A stretch of 64,000 nucleotides of DNA, taken from Multifurca ochricompacta. Taxonomy: Eukaryota; Basidiomycota; Agaricomycetes; Russulales; Russulaceae. Position numbers and translations under genes: made by a program. The stretch is taken from the NCBI GenBank assembly GCA_022496185.1, contig WTXG01000155.1, positions 1 through 64,000 on the forward strand, read 5' to 3'. Under the pieces are notes generated by a model. It was not told the origin of the DNA. It worked only from the letters and a program-made list of their open reading frames with translations, and searched no databases. Shown here in pieces: positions 10,569-22,892 of this stretch (the first letter of the stretch is position 1; each line of letters starts with the position of its first letter).

Positions 10569-13500
10569 ATGTCTTCAGCTTCAATTCCTCGTACACATAT
10601 TCCGACAATTTCCTCCTCTTCTCATTTCAAGCTCATCCTAGATGCCGCTCTGCATCAGTATCTTACAAACACAGGCATAAATCTGTCCGAACACCAGCTT
10701 CTCAATAAGCTGAAAGGATGCGACAACGCGGACGCCGTCATCGACGTACTTCGAGGAGGATCGTCTCGATTTAACATATTTCGGAACGGCAATCACAAGA
10801 CGCGGCTCCTAAGGAGACTTAAACCAACAGTGAATATACTCCTCGCCCTCACCAACTGCGCACCACTCGTAAATGGCATTGGTTCCGTGAGTCCTAATCT
10901 GTGTGACCCATTCGCTATGACCGGCTTATAGCATGTTCTCTTTCAGGTGTTTCCACCCGCACAGGCCATATTTTCTGCTATTGATGTCCTTCTCTCTGTC
11001 CGTATCTCCCTCCCTTGCTTCCAACCGGTTATCTCACCTTCATTCCAAGGCATCAAAGAAGATCAGTGATGATTACGATTCTCTACTTAACCTCTTTGAA
11101 TCTATGCAACGCTTTCTCATCCGCCTCAAGATTTACACTTCCCATGAGACCCCCTTTACCGAGTCCATGGTCGAGATCCTCGTCAAGACGATGGCGGAAC
11201 TGCTCACCATTCTCGCTCTGGCGACGAAACAGATTCAACAAGGACGACTCAGTGAGTGAACTACCGTTTTCATGTTCCCGCGATTAAATGTTTGGCAGGG
11301 GCGTACGGACGGATGCTGATAGGAGATAATGAGGTCCAGGACGCCCTTCAGAGGTTGGACAAATTGACCCAGGAAGAGTCTCTCACCGTAGCGGCTCACA
11401 CGTTTGGTAATGTGAACAAGATATTGTGTTCGTCCTCCCTTTCATAGTAATATTATAGACAACGCGGCTAAGGAATTCTTTGCAGATGATCAGATGAATA
11501 AGGACATTCGGACATGGCTGTCAGCTCCTGACCCATCTACAAATCACAACATTGCGCGGAAACTTTATCATGAGGGAACCGCCAAGTGGTTCGTTGAAGG
11601 CGAAAGATTCAAGGAATGGAAATCGGAGGGTTCGCTTCTGTGGTTAAATGGGAATGGTAGGTTGACTGCGTTATCTGGGTGCTTCTTGTTGCTGACGGTC
11701 TTTTCTTGAAAGCGGGATCTGGAAAGAGCATCCTTTGGTACGTTTGCCTAGCCCTATAGGGTATCATTAGCACTCACCTGAATGGTCAGTTCCACCATCG
11801 TTGAGGATGTCCGGCGTCTATGTTCTGCTGGATCTGCCTGCTTTGGGTACTTTTATTGCGACTTTCGAGACAAGGAAAAGCAAAATATCCGTGGTCTACT
11901 GTCCTCTCTCTTGATACAGTTATATCCCCAGTCAGATGCCTACCGTTACATCGTCTCTGAATTGTACTCGAAACATGGCAATGGTCGGGAGCAGCCAGAC
12001 GAGAACGTTCTTGCGGATGTTTAAAGACCATGCTTGCAACCCCTGTTCAGGACGCAATTTACATCATCATTGATGCCCTGGACGAATGTCCTCTCTCTGG
12101 AATGCCGTCTAAGCGCGAAGAAGTATTGCAACTTATAAAAGACCTCGTCGACCTCCGCCTCGCAAATTTAAGGATCTGCGTTACTAGCCGCCCGAACCAG
12201 ACATTCAGTCAGCTTTTACAGAGCTGGCACATTGTCCTGTATCCCTTCATGCGGAAGGCGGGCAAACGCAGGACATCTTCGAATATATCCACTCGACGGT
12301 CAACACGGACCTAAAAATGAGGCTGTGGGAGGCGGGGAGAAAGGAACTGGTGATCAAAACGCTCTCGGAAAAGGCAAACGGAATGTAAGCTTCAAACCAA
12401 AACAAATATTTATTTCGAGATAATTATTCATGTCACGGTGTAGGTTCAGATGGGTTTTCTGCCAACTGGAGACATTGCGTGATTGTCTACCAAGGAACTT
12501 CTCTTCGACGCTTAAATCACTCCCAAAAACACTGGATGAAACATATGAGGCCACGCTACGGAGGATCAAAGATAATGACTGGAAATTTGCTCACCGCCTG
12601 TTCCAATGCCTTGCGTTCTCTGCTCGTCCACTCCGAGTCGAGGAGGTTGCGACGATGCTTGAATTCGATTTCGATGCTGGCAATATGCCAAAGCATGACG
12701 TAACTTGGCGAAACCTGGACTGTAACGGAGCTGTACTGTCCACATGCTCGAGCTTGGTTGTCATTGTCAATCACGTTGATGACAAAGGAGAAGAGAGTCG
12801 TGTTGTACAATTTTCGCACTTCTCTGTGCGGGAATTCCTGACCTCAGACCGGCTGGCGGGGTCGACGGAAAGGCGCTACCACGTTCTCCCTAAAGAATCG
12901 CATAGAGTGCTTGCGCAGACGTGTCTGAGCACGCTTCTCGGATTCGACAAGACCACGGATACCAATACTATCTCGAACTTCCCATTGTCTCGATACGCAG
13001 CAAGATATTGGGTCGATCACGCACAATTCGAGGATGTCTCCTTGGATGTACGAGATGGGATGGAAACGTTGTTTGACCCAGACAAGAACAACTTCCTAGT
13101 TTGGATTGGAATATATGACCTGGACCAGCCCTGGATAGAGGGTACAAAAGACACTTCAGTACACCCAATATACTACGCGGCCCTCTGCGGATTCCCTTGG
13201 CTGGTGGAATATCTGGGGATTAAGCATCCTGGGAGTGTGAATACTCGAGGTGGAGGATATGATACACCGTTGAAAGCGGCATGTGTAATTGGCCAAATGG
13301 AGATGGTGAAATGGCTGCTAGATCATGGCGCTGATCTCAATGCGAAGGGCGGCCGTGTTGGATATGCTCTGCACGGAGCGGCATTCTGTGGACATTTGGA
13401 GATGGTGAAATTGCTGCTAGACAATGGCGCTGATCTCAATGCGAAGGGCGGCCATTATGGATACGCTCTGCAAGCAGCGGCATCCAAAGGACATTTGGAG

Positions 13501-14139
13501 ATGGTGAAATGGCTGCTAGACCATGGTGCTGATGTCAATGCGGAGGGCGGCGATTATGGATATGCTCTGCACGCAGCGGCAGGAAATGGACATTTGGAGA
13601 TCGTGAAATGGCTGCTAGACCATGGAGCTGATGTCAATGCGAAGGGCGGCCATTATCGATATGCTCTGCACGCAGCGGCAGGAAATGGACATTTGGAGAT
13701 CGTGAAATGGCTGCTAGACCATGGTGCTGATGTCAATGCGAAGGGCGGCCATTATGGATATGCTCTGCAGGCAGCGGCACTCAATGGACAGTTGGAGGTT
13801 GCGAAATGGCTGCTAGACCATGGTGCTGATGTCAATGCGGAGGGCGGCGATTATGGATATGCTCTGCAGGCAGCGGCACTCCGTGGACATTTGGAGGTCG
13901 TGAAATGGCTGCTAGACCATGGCGCTGATGTCAATGCAAAGGGCGGCATTTATGGACGTGGTCTGCAGGAAGCGGCATTCCGTGGACATTTGGAGGTCGT
14001 GAAATGGCTGCTAGACCATGGCGCTGATGTCAATGCAAAGGGCGGCATTTATGGACATGGTCTGCAGGAAGCGGCATCCAGAGGACATGTGGAGATCGAG
14101 AAATTGTTGATCGAGCACGGTGCGAGGATCAACGTGTAG
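10569..14139 (+). pseudogene. NLR-B: Goodbye-NACHT-ankyrin receptor, NACHT domain frameshifted
   Basis: The exon structure equals that of NLR-C: exon 1 10569-10886, then the Goodbye exons, a Walker A microexon (AGSGKSIL near 11714-11738), the NACHT exon from about 11790 and the ankyrin exon 12444-14139. The NACHT exon lacks one base near 12016, which brings in an immediate TAA, and another near 12190 (SRP/EPD region), so Walker A and the rest of NACHT are in different frames. Goodbye and the last exon are otherwise open, with FRWVFCQLETL at the start of the winged-helix-like part and nine ankyrin units. A product would stop inside NACHT. Without the two losses it would be about 1,060 residues. 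Confidence 0.88.
13255..14136 (+). repeat. Ankyrin array of NLR-B, 9 units of 99 bp
   Basis: Nine 33-codon units of the same type as in copies A and C, here with tips GY, RV, HY, DY, HY, HY, DY, IY and IY. The last two full units share the unusual IYG.GLQEAA start, a sign of recent duplication of neighbouring units. Confidence 0.95.
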
Positions 14140-15290
14140 AGCTACAAGTGGCATCTTTTTAAGGTCATTCTAGAATTCAAGGGAACTACTGTGTATGTAT
14201 GTATCTTTGCAGGATCATTGTTGTAAGGATAGCTCGGGCGCTGGCCGTCCCTTCATTTCCGGACCAGAGAATATACTCTTATTTCCAGACAGCTTTGTTT
14301 AATAAAAATATCTGATACCTTTGTTCTGGCCGGAGGATCTGAGAGACTCTGATAGCATCTTCGCATTATGGGTGCTCCGCCGGGCCATTTTCCCGTTTTT
14401 TCCGGTTCCCGTTGTTTGTTCTAGTTTGGATGTCTCTCTCGAACGTGGGAAATTCCTTCGACCTGACATCTTTGAGTCACATGTCAAATTTAAAGTGCGA
14501 TGGTAAGGTGATCATTTCTGTATGTCACCGTCACCGTCACCATCACTCGTCACCCAAGTTTCCCCCTTTCGCTGGTGTCCGTTCGTGCGCGTATCTGTGT
14601 CTATAGGTGTGCTGATCGGTGATTGCCATCTCATCGATTCCATTCATCTTCATCATGGGTCAAAGGTAAAGAGGCGGGGGGTGCATGGGGTTGGCTAGGG
14701 TGGGGGGTCATCTCTCGCACAACCACACGTATCACCGGTTTTTATCCGTGTGCGCCGGACTGGTATTTGACCAACCACGATTAATTTTGCCACGCTACCT
14801 GACTACTTCAGCACAAGAAGTGTTTCATCAATAAAATCAATACAACACTACACTACACTACCCCCTTTCATTTCCGAATTGTCAAATGCCACTAGATCCG
14901 AGGATGATTATCATCATTCATCATGTTTCCAAACCCACGCGCTGGGCTTGCTTCCATAAAGTATGACCTTTTGTGACCTTTATGAAAACATATTTTCAAT
15001 ATTCCATGAGAGAGAAGAGGAATGGACGGGAGAAGAGAACTGGTAGTACCTATGTGTGTGGAGAGATCTTGACCGATTGCCGACCCCGTCCCCACTTCAA
15101 TGCCCGTAACCGATTTGAACACAAACAGTATATAATTTTCTCATCCGGGCTTGATTACTCCAGAGTAGATAGGCGATATTCTAACCGAATATGTCCAACA
15201 AACTTCCCGACTAAGCGACGAGTTTACAAGTGATCAATTTCAATTCTGGTGGTCATAGTTGACCCCCTGCCCCTATTGTATTCGCGCGCG
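14140..15290. other. Conserved 3' flank of NLR-B and 5' flank of SDR-B, no gene seen
   Basis: Nearly identical to 28278-29440 and, for its first 0.75 kb, to unit A. It contains the microsatellite near 14525, and near 15283-15300 a GCGCGCGC run. The conserved ORFs of 60-90 codons in both directions show no recognisable domain. Confidence 0.5.
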
Positions 15291-15294
15291 CCCA

Positions 15295-15307
15295 CACATA
15301 AATAATA
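15295..15307 (+). promoter_or_regulatory. TATA-like element before SDR-B
   Basis: CACATAAATAATAGG lies about 50 bp upstream of the SDR start codon, directly after a GCGCGCGC-type run. The same arrangement is kept in unit C near 29438-29452. Assignment rests only on composition and spacing. Confidence 0.35.
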
Positions 15308-15352
15308 GGTCCCATCCTTCCCTCGACAGATCTCTTCTGTGTCTACGGCAAC

Positions 15353-16607
15353 ATGTCTAAAGAATCCAGGTGATTCTTCGTATTCTCATCTAATTCCTAT
15401 ATCCTTCTCTCAAATTGACGTTACAAGTAATAATATTCTACGCCGTCTCATTGGCAGTGACGAGGAGCCCCCCGGTCATATTGCACCATGAGTACGCTCT
15501 CTCTTACTGCCTGCATACAGCCCAAAACGAGGATGCTTTTTATAGCGTCTACCCTGCTGTCGACCCATCCCAGCTCAACTCCAACCACGCTTTCCAGGGC
15601 AAATGTGTCATTGTCACAGGCGCATCACGAGGCATCGGCGAAGATGCCGCCTTCACGTTCGCCCGTGCGGGAGCATCCGTAGTACTCGTTGCGCGGACCA
15701 AGTCTCAGCTCGATGCGGTGGAAGGTCGGATCTTGGAACATGTCCCAAATGCGCAGGTCTTGAAAGCTGCAGTGGACGTGATAGACCCGGCGAAAGTCGA
15801 AGTGGCCGTGACACGGGTGGTTGAACGATTTGGCGGCGTGGATGTACTCGTCGCGGCGGCTGGTACGGCGCGTAGCATAACAGTCGGTGCGCCAAACATT
15901 TTTGCCGCTCGGCGCTTCCATATAATGAACTAATAAAAGCATTCTTGCAGGCGGATCCATATGGTTGATGGAATACCTTGGAAATCAATCTTCGTGGTGT
16001 CTTCAATGTTGTTCTGTGAGCGTCTGTCGTTTCTGATAGTGATAGGAACGGCCATTGTTAACTCTATGGTATGCATAAAGGTATGCACTGCCGCACCTTG
16101 AGAAGTCACATGGTCGCATCATCGCAATAACCTCCATCTCGTCCCAACTCCGCGTACCCTTCGCGAGTGATTATTGTGTCTCAAAGCACGCACTCACACG
16201 ATTTATGGAATTTGTTCCCATTGGTAAGCCCTTTGTGCTTCCTCGAATTGGGGGGGGTTAGAGACTCGTGCTTAAGTTGCCAATACAGAACATCCGAAAG
16301 TGCTGGCATTCCCGGTCCATCCGGGCGCTATTCTCACAGAACTCTCGAAAGCGAGTGGTTACCCAGCTGAGTTGTTTAATGACACTGTTGGATTAGCGTC
16401 CGCTTATATATTACACTTGGCCGCTGGAAATGCTGACTGGTTGAACGGGCGGTACGTACCCTCTTGCTGCTCCGCATTAGTTGGGTGATGATCGTCGTAC
16501 AAAGGTACTCTTCTGCTTGCTGGGATATCACGGAACTAGAACGGGATTGGAAGGAAAAGGCGTTGGAGAAGGGTGCGCTAGTGAATAAACTGTATCTCCC
16601 CCAATGA
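15353..16607 (+). pseudogene. SDR-B: short-chain dehydrogenase/reductase with frameshift and stop
   Basis: A classical SDR with all landmarks, spread over about six exons: start MSKES, an intron, a dinucleotide-binding glycine motif (VTGASRGIG) in the exon ending near 15890, a VLVAAAG motif for the conserved NAG region, LEINLRGVFNVV near 15978-16013, RIIAITSISSQL and the active-site YCVSK near 16165-16185, then HPGAILTELSKASGY and DWKEKALEKGALVNKL up to TGA. One extra base near 15475 shifts the 5' exon, and the expected Trp-Trp before NTLEINLRG contains TGA, so the gene appears dead. An oxidoreductase role is known for the family; the substrate cannot be told. Confidence 0.8.
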
Positions 16608-16734
16608 ATGGGTGGGGGTGGATGTGGATGAATGCGTGTTTATGCGTTTAAATGCGACCATGTGATATGGTTGGATTATATGCAGTATGGTATTAATCAC
16701 GTGATGTGTGATGTATGACTGAAAATAATCTATT

Positions 16735-17150
16735 TAATTGAAATTGAATGACAATCAATAACCTCCAGTTCCTCAAGCTCAAGTGACATTGTCGTCCTTC
16801 TCTGGCTTATTTTATTTATATAGACATAGATGTGGAACAGGAATGTCGCAGTCTTGTACTTGGATGCTATACTACTTTCTATCTCACCTTGTTAGATGCA
16901 GAAGCTTAGATGCAGTTATAATGCGATAGCAACTGCTTTATTTATAGCAGCTATACAGTGGCTTATATACGTGTACTATATCGGCTACTAAATTATACGA
17001 GCATGTGTTTTGATCACATGCCCGATCTCAGATGTATAAAAGAATTAATTGTGAACACGTGATCTTATCACTAAGCGTGATCACAATTATGTTGGACCGC
17101 TATCCCGGTATCCCTGTACCGGTATTCTGGTTCAACATTTACTAGCATCA
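16735..17150 (+). repeat. Dispersed repeat copy B (TAGATGCAG / CACGTGATC family)
   Basis: Counterpart of 6170-6545, with an extra TGATCTTATCACTAAGCG segment near 17061 that unit C shares and unit A lacks. Confidence 0.6.
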
Positions 17151-18179
17151 GGACAGTTACTTGCGCAACTATCGTGTTTTCACCTGGGCCATCAGGAACC
17201 TTCCCAGATGTCTGTAATCACCCTTTGTGCGTGCTCTCTTTGGCCCAGAGAAAGGGCTGTTGCTCTTTCACTGCCACGTCACGTCACCTTTGGCCATGTG
17301 TTCATTGTGAGTGTGTATACATGCGATCACCACCTGGGGACCTGCTGGACGAAGACTATTCTTTTGCTGCTCCATACACTCCAGGGCCTCTCCAATTCTT
17401 CCGCTTCTGTCCCCGGTTGGAATACTCCTGTACGGGTAACTCGGTGCGCTCGGTATCTCCCATCTTCTCAATACTCGCCCCCCTCCTCCTGTTTTCATTT
17501 GCTTCTCTATTGTCTTGTCTCGAATCTACAACCTTTGCTGCACCACACCACAAATTCCCCTGACACGGTGTCTGCTACATCTGTCCTTTGTCCTTGCTCT
17601 CTCAAGCATTCTTTTTCCCGTTTATTCTAAATACACCACAACTTGGGTTGGGTAGAGAGATAGTATCTCCGTTGGAGAGTGGATGAATGGCTAGGATATC
17701 TAATTGTCACGCACAGCAAGGCGTGTCGGGTCAATGTCGATTCGAAAGAAAAAAATGGAGTTGTTCGCTGATCGTGGTGCAGGATATTGATTCACGAATA
17801 TCTAGATCTAGTAAGAACCAGAAAACTAGACTTGAGGTCTAGTCCAAGTCGCAACCGGTTCTTGTACCTAAAGCTACTGGTAAAAGGAAGATTCGGCAAT
17901 GTGATCTTTGTAGGTTCTTCCAGTCCAATCTCGTACCTCCAGCAAAAATCAATTAGACATAGCTTGTCCGTCTCGCATGATCTTATTCTTGCCTTGACCC
18001 ATCCTCAAACCAAAAAAGGAGGGGACTGGTCTATTATACAGGTGCAGCAGTAACCCACATCTACCAAGATCCATCCGACAATCCCCCAAATGGACATGCA
18101 ATGCAAATACAGGGGACTGGGGTGCCAGTTGACAGTCCTCGAGAATGTTCACGCAGCGGCAAGGAGCTCATTCTCGACC
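17151..18179. other. Conserved non-coding interval of unit B
   Basis: This interval matches 32000-33150 of unit C except for a short deletion in B near 17900. Two overlapping ORFs of about 130-140 codons (17174-17563 and 17208-17630) are partly kept in C but have no domain, no low-complexity-free core and no conserved start. I do not call a gene. Confidence 0.45.
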
Positions 18180-20006
18180 CCGCGCTCTCACTCTCTTGCC
18201 TGCACCTGCACCTGCACCTGTTCAGCACATGCCTTGACAGCAAGTACCTCTCGCTCGCGCACGGCCTCGCTCTCCCAGGTGAGTACGTAGGAAGGCATGA
18301 TGTAGAGCTTGTAGTCCAATCGCCACTTGATGTAAAACACCATGTAAATCGGTGCAGAGGTCGGTTCCCAGTATACTTGCGAGACACCACCACTTTCTGT
18401 TTTGTTTTGTTTTTTTGAAAACAAATGTATCCCCCACGAATTTTTTTTTTTCGACATTTTGACGCTTTTTTAGCGAGAGTGCGAGAAGCAAACACAGAAT
18501 TGTAAGGGAGTACTTTGTCCTGAAAACGCGCAAAACTTGTTATAATCAATCTGGCTTTCGTGGTTGATCACTGCGAAGAGCTCATGGTCGTACAGCGCTT
18601 CTGGGCCAGGATAGTTGCTCATTTAGCCAATCCAGAACCATGAACTAACGTTTGTGTGGGGCCTGAAACAGGGGATTCACGGTCTGCTGCCGTCGGCAGC
18701 TGCGGTTGTGAAGGGTGCCATGTTGATTAAAGAAGGTATGGGCACAGGAGTATCGGTCTTGTGTGTCTACGCTCCACCTTTTTCAAAGCGCTATTATCTT
18801 CTGCATCAATGGAATTCTGGGGGAAAAAAACCCACTCACTCAACTTTGAACTAGTGATGTGCCTGGCCCGGCTCAAAGCCGGAAGCCGGGCCAAGCCAGG
18901 CCGTTGTGACGGCCCAGCAAGGGCTTTGGCCCGGCTCAGAGAAACTAAAAGCCAAAGCCGCCGGCTCAGGCCGTGGCTTTCAACAGCACATACAAGTGCA
19001 TTAGCAATCGTCAAAATCAGTAGAAATCTGATCACAAAGTGGTTGATTTGGGTCACATGATCATGTTTATTGCGGCATTTCAAACTTTTTCTTCGATATA
19101 GCTTTGCAATATGTAACACACTAAGTCAGATTTGGATTAGCTGAACTATAACTACTGGTTATATGTCATAAAATTTTCTCTACCAAAAGCCGCGGCTTGG
19201 GCCAAGCCGGGCCAGGGCCAAGCCGTCTGTGGCGGCTTTGGCTCGGCCCAGACTTCTGGAAAGCCGGAGCCGCCTCAGGCCGAGCCAAAGCCGCGGCTTT
19301 TGGGCCAAGCCGGGCCGGAACATCACTACTTTGAACTGGATGGAGGAAGGCGCTTGATCGAAAACCGTATATTTGCACTCCTGTGAGACTTTACCGCATT
19401 CATGACACATCAGGTCTTTGACTGAAAGGTTCTCGGACTGCGTGAGTCTTGTTAACACATGAATGTCAACATTTAGTAATCAAAAAAAAAGAAAAGAGAG
19501 ACCGTACCGCCTGAGGCAAATATTCGGGGGTGTTCCCCCCATGCCCGAGACCGAGAGAGGTAGGTATATCGAGGTAGGGGTCTACAATCTCGCTGATGAG
19601 TGTTACACTTCGGATAACGAACGCATGTTGCTCTGTAGCATGCCGCCAAAAGTGCTGTGCACAATACAATTGCACTTGAGAAGCGTGGACCTCCTCCCCC
19701 GCGCGGGCCGCATTCAGCCAACGCGATCAAACACACTCATGCGCGTCCTGCTGAACGTATCCAACCAACGACCCCGCCGCGCGTCAAGTCATTGCAAGCA
19801 GGGCAGGGCGATCGGACCAAACGCTGGATGGGGAGGGTGAAGGGTGCGTGGCGGCAAAGAACCCTGTCTCGCTCTCGCAGCAGTCTCAGTCTTCCTTGTT
19901 CTTGCACCATCTAGGGTTATGCTTGTCCCAAAGGAAGTAGTTCTGCAAGGGTGGGTTGTGCAGGAGCGCTTGGAGGGTCGCGTTCAGGAAGCACGTTGAG
20001 CAGTCC
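18180..20006 (-). pseudogene. USP-B: ubiquitin-specific protease remnant (Ubp8/USP22-like), interrupted by a MITE
   Basis: On the minus strand, from high to low coordinates, stand the pieces of a USP deubiquitinase: the Cys box TCFLNATLQALLHNP near 19960-20006, HSTFGGMLQSNMR near 19620-19660 followed in another frame by SEIVDPYLDI, a zinc-ribbon-like CHECGKVSQECK near 19400, the His-box region YDHELFAVINHE near 18580, SFARFQDKV near 18530, and a tail reading YIKWRLDYKLYIMPSY then EAVREREV near 18240-18340. The pieces are in several frames, the His box lacks its GHY, and a 477-bp hAT MITE sits at 18852-19328. It is clearly a pseudogene. The Ubp8/USP22 placement is from overall resemblance and is tentative. 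Confidence 0.65.
18852..19328 (+). mobile_element. hAT-type MITE, 477 bp, copy 1
   Basis: The ends are TAGTGATGTGCC and its near-complement GGAACATCACTA. The element is flanked by the perfect 8-bp duplication CTTTGAAC at 18844-18851 and 19329-19336. Unit C has a single CTTTGAAC at the empty site (33804-33811). The subterminal parts are very GC-rich (GCCGGGCC and AAGCCG motifs) and the centre is AT-rich. No ORF is present. An 8-bp target duplication and TAG-starting ends are the hallmark of the hAT superfamily. Confidence 0.92.
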
Positions 20007-20211
20007 ACGCTGGTCCTGGCAGGGGGGGAGAGAGGGACAGGGATTATTAAGGGTGAGGATGTCCTTCTTCCTCTGGCTTCCTGGGTTGGTAGGTCTCGCT
20101 GTGGCAGACTGTAAAGTGAATAGCTCAGTCTTTGTGGTAGAAGGCTGAGGTTCTATACAAGGGATACATGGTCAGACGCTGTTGGTCCGGGCCAGCATCT
20201 CCATTGCCTTT
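20007..20211. other. Spacer between USP-B and LINE tail
   Basis: Matches 34496-34697 of unit C. Minus-strand USP similarity is not visible beyond the Cys box, so the protease N-terminus is missing or unrecognisable here. Confidence 0.4.
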
Positions 20212-20740
20212 CTTTTTTTTTTTTAAATTAAATTTTATTAGCGCGCTTCAAGGCCATGCCTAAATCGCACGGCTACTACTGGTACATAGTAACCATTGTT
20301 TGAACAGGGTGGAAGTAGAGTGAAACCCCTTGGTAGGGGAAAAAGTGGTGGAGAAGGAGCATGTGTACAAAGACAGTGGGGATAAAGAAAGTGGAGAAGA
20401 GAGGTGGGATCAAAGTGTAAAGGTGAACTTACCCATCCCACACGACGTCACCGACTCAGACTTAATCTGGCTCGCAAGGTCGTTTCGACGAAGACCCACA
20501 TGTCCTGAATAAAGGTAAGCAAGTCATCAACGAAGGGCTTGTGGGTGAAGAGGATGTGCCACGGCACAGGGTCTTGTTCCAGGGCCCATTCAGGGAGAAA
20601 CTGAAGAGAGTGTCGCCTGGCAGAGTAGAGGGGGCAATGGAGAGGAATGTGGGGGAAGGTAGCTGGGGTAGAGTTGTCGCAGGTAGAGAGGCGTGCGAGG
20701 AGAGGTTTATTGGTGTGGAAGCGCATACACCCAGATCTTC
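20212..20740 (-). mobile_element. 5'-truncated LINE (Tad1-like) 3' end, unit B
   Basis: A T run at 20212-20223 is the poly-A tail on the minus strand, preceded there by an AATAAA-bearing 3' UTR. Further upstream on the minus strand an ORF reads RLSTCDNSTPATFPHIPLHC, LYSARRHSLQFLPEWAL and LFTHKPFVDDLLTFIQD. This resembles the zinc-knuckle C-terminus of fungal LINE reverse transcriptases. Present in B and C at the same place, so it predates their separation. Family assignment to Tad1 is an inference. Confidence 0.6.
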
Positions 20741-21648
20741 CCTATCCGTGGCTGCTATTCCAAATATAAAGGATAGCTCGGGCGCTAGCCGTCCCTTCAT
20801 TTCCGGACTGGACCAAACACCACCACACAGGTTGTAGCTTATTATCGACACTTTTCCTACTCCTACTCAGGCATACCTCGTTCGTTCTGACGGGCACAAT
20901 ATGAGCCACAGGCTTCTGGCAGCAGAAACATTGGCACTACCACCTATCCCATCCATTCAGAGCAAAAACACGTCAAAGTCCACTCTCTCTACCTTATGGA
21001 TAGCGTTCTTGACGACGCTCATCTTGTAGCCTGCTCAACCTCTTGCATCGTCTCCTTGTCTCCTTCCTCACCCTCATATCTTTTATCATGTCTCATGCCA
21101 CCTGCGCCGTTGTCCTTCAGCATTCCTCACAACAACTTTATCTTGAGCCTGAACACCCGGTGAGCCACCTAGGATCGCATTTGTCCGCTGTGCTCTGCCT
21201 CAAACCTTACTCGTCTCATTGCGCCATTCCTGTGATTGGTAAGAATGATGATATTGACTGTGGTGCCACTTGCGCTTGCCCGATGTGATAATTGAAAGGA
21301 CATTGTGTTATCACGGAATTTTGTTTTATTCAACTACCTTTCTGCTCATGTCACTTAGAACCACCGTCTTCTTCATTATTTCTTTCGCCTTACCCGCCCA
21401 CGCATGGCTCCTTGTTTTTCTATGTATGCCACCTTACTTACACTGTTTTGTGTACATTCATGAAATATACTACCGTGGCCATCACATGACCTTCAGCATA
21501 GACCATCACCTGACCAGTGTATCGTACCCACAGGTCTGGTAAGACGGACCTTCCCTTGCTTTCGTCTCGGACGGTCTAAACCTACATCATATCACACTTT
21601 TTCCCTTCCTTCAGGGGCTTTTCCCTCTCATGATCCAGTAGTTGCTAG
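20741..21648. other. Conserved non-coding interval of unit B
   Basis: Matches 7740-8690 and 35217-36151. A small ORF of about 81 codons (21043-21288) starts with a hydrophobic stretch in all three copies, but the B-C differences are mostly amino-acid-changing, so I leave it uncalled. Confidence 0.45.
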
Positions 21649-22056
21649 TGTCGATTTGAGCAGCAGCGAGTTAGATAAGCGCTACCTAGTTTAGTAGCGA
21701 TAATTCAGTTTAGTTGGTTAAAACTGATAATATTATGTTTACCTAGTTTAGTAGCGATAACTGTGTGATGTAACGCGTTAACTAAGTAAGGTAAGAGATA
21801 AGATAAGTAATACTCACTTCAGTTTAGTTGGTTTAAACTGAAGTGACAACTACACGAAGGGATGTCCTTAAATACTAAAAGAGAGTGTAATCCTAGTTTG
21901 TAGAACAATACTATCTAAGTCCATTGTCCTACAGTCACAAGAGAGAATAAAGAGCGTTTGTGGATTGTCCTTTATCAATCAGTCAAAGCACGCCACAAGC
22001 GTGCATGGCGGTAATGCCACTCGGGTTGATCCGGTGGCTTTGGGTCCGTCTCAACA
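21649..22056 (+). repeat. Solo LTR, 408 bp, with 5-bp target duplication
   Basis: It begins TGTCGATT and ends CTCAACA, with GCTAG repeated at 21644-21648 and 22057-22061. Unit A has a single ACTAG at the empty site (about 8691-8695). It contains TTCAGTTTAGTTGGTT repeats and a TACTAAAAGAGAGTG block. Related sequences are at 4603-5106 and 58100-58303. Confidence 0.85.
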
Positions 22057-22222
22057 GCTAGGGGATCCATTGTACTAGTAACCGCGCAACTTAGCAAGCA
22101 CAAAAATAGAACAAACCATACAGAAAACAAATGCGTCGCGTGGTTCCCATCAGCGCCCCCCCCTCCTCCAAGCAAAGGGCCCATGCGAGTATAGATTCCA
22201 GTACTTCTACTTGGTACGGCCT

Positions 22223-22851
22223 TGGAGGGAATAGACTATAGATAGGGGGTACCGGTGTTAGTCCGGTACGGCGAGCTAAATTTGCCGGTACAGTTGGCGA
22301 TAGCACAAAGATCGACCTAAGAGCAGAGCGAGCGCGAATAAGAGTAAAAGCGATTTTTAAGTTCGCTTTTGTGAGAACTGAGTCGAAGCAGACAAGTGGA
22401 TAGAAGGGATCAAAACTGGATAATGATTCTGAACAAACTACTAAGGTTTTTATACAATTTAACTATAGGAGTAAATATAGGGGAGATAGCACAGTAAAGT
22501 CGAAACTTGAGGCCAAAGATCTGGCCAGAGAGGCATACAATGTAAACTACAAGTCAATCAGAATCAAATGCGAGGCAAGGAATGCAAGAAACAGGGGCGC
22601 GCGAAAGAAGCGGATCTGTAATGTATAACTGTGTGGGTTTTAGTCGCGCTTGTATAAAATGAGACCGGAATAAAATGAGAATGGAAATATAAAATGCATT
22701 AACTCTTCCGAACATAAAACCATAATTTTGAAGTAATCTTGAGTAGCCGCGAATGAACGCGGCGATAATCTTGTGTCCGAGTGCGATCTTGACACTCCTA
22801 AGATCCTTCTCCTCTGGCCGGGCCGGTCTGTCCGGAATGCGCAATGCAGCA
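22223..22851. mobile_element. 629-bp TG...CA insertion with GGCCT target duplication
   Basis: Starts TGGAGGGAATAG, ends AATGCAGCA, and is bounded by GGCCT at 22218-22222 and 22852-22856. Unit A has one GGCCT at this place (near 8816). The right half (about 22625-22851) resembles the internal repeats of the hAT-like elements at 56476-57900 and 61941-63381 (CGAACATAAAAC and CTTGAGTAGCC blocks). It could be a solo LTR that captured such a piece, or the reverse. Confidence 0.65.
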
Positions 22852-22892
22852 GGCCTCTAAATTCAAGTTCGAGGTACGCGCTCTGACAAAAA

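Noticed and set aside
17174..17630. ORFs of about 130-140 codons shared by units A, B and C near 6454, 17174 and 31972.
   Set aside because: No domain, no conserved start, frame not constant across the three copies. They overlap repeat-like sequence.
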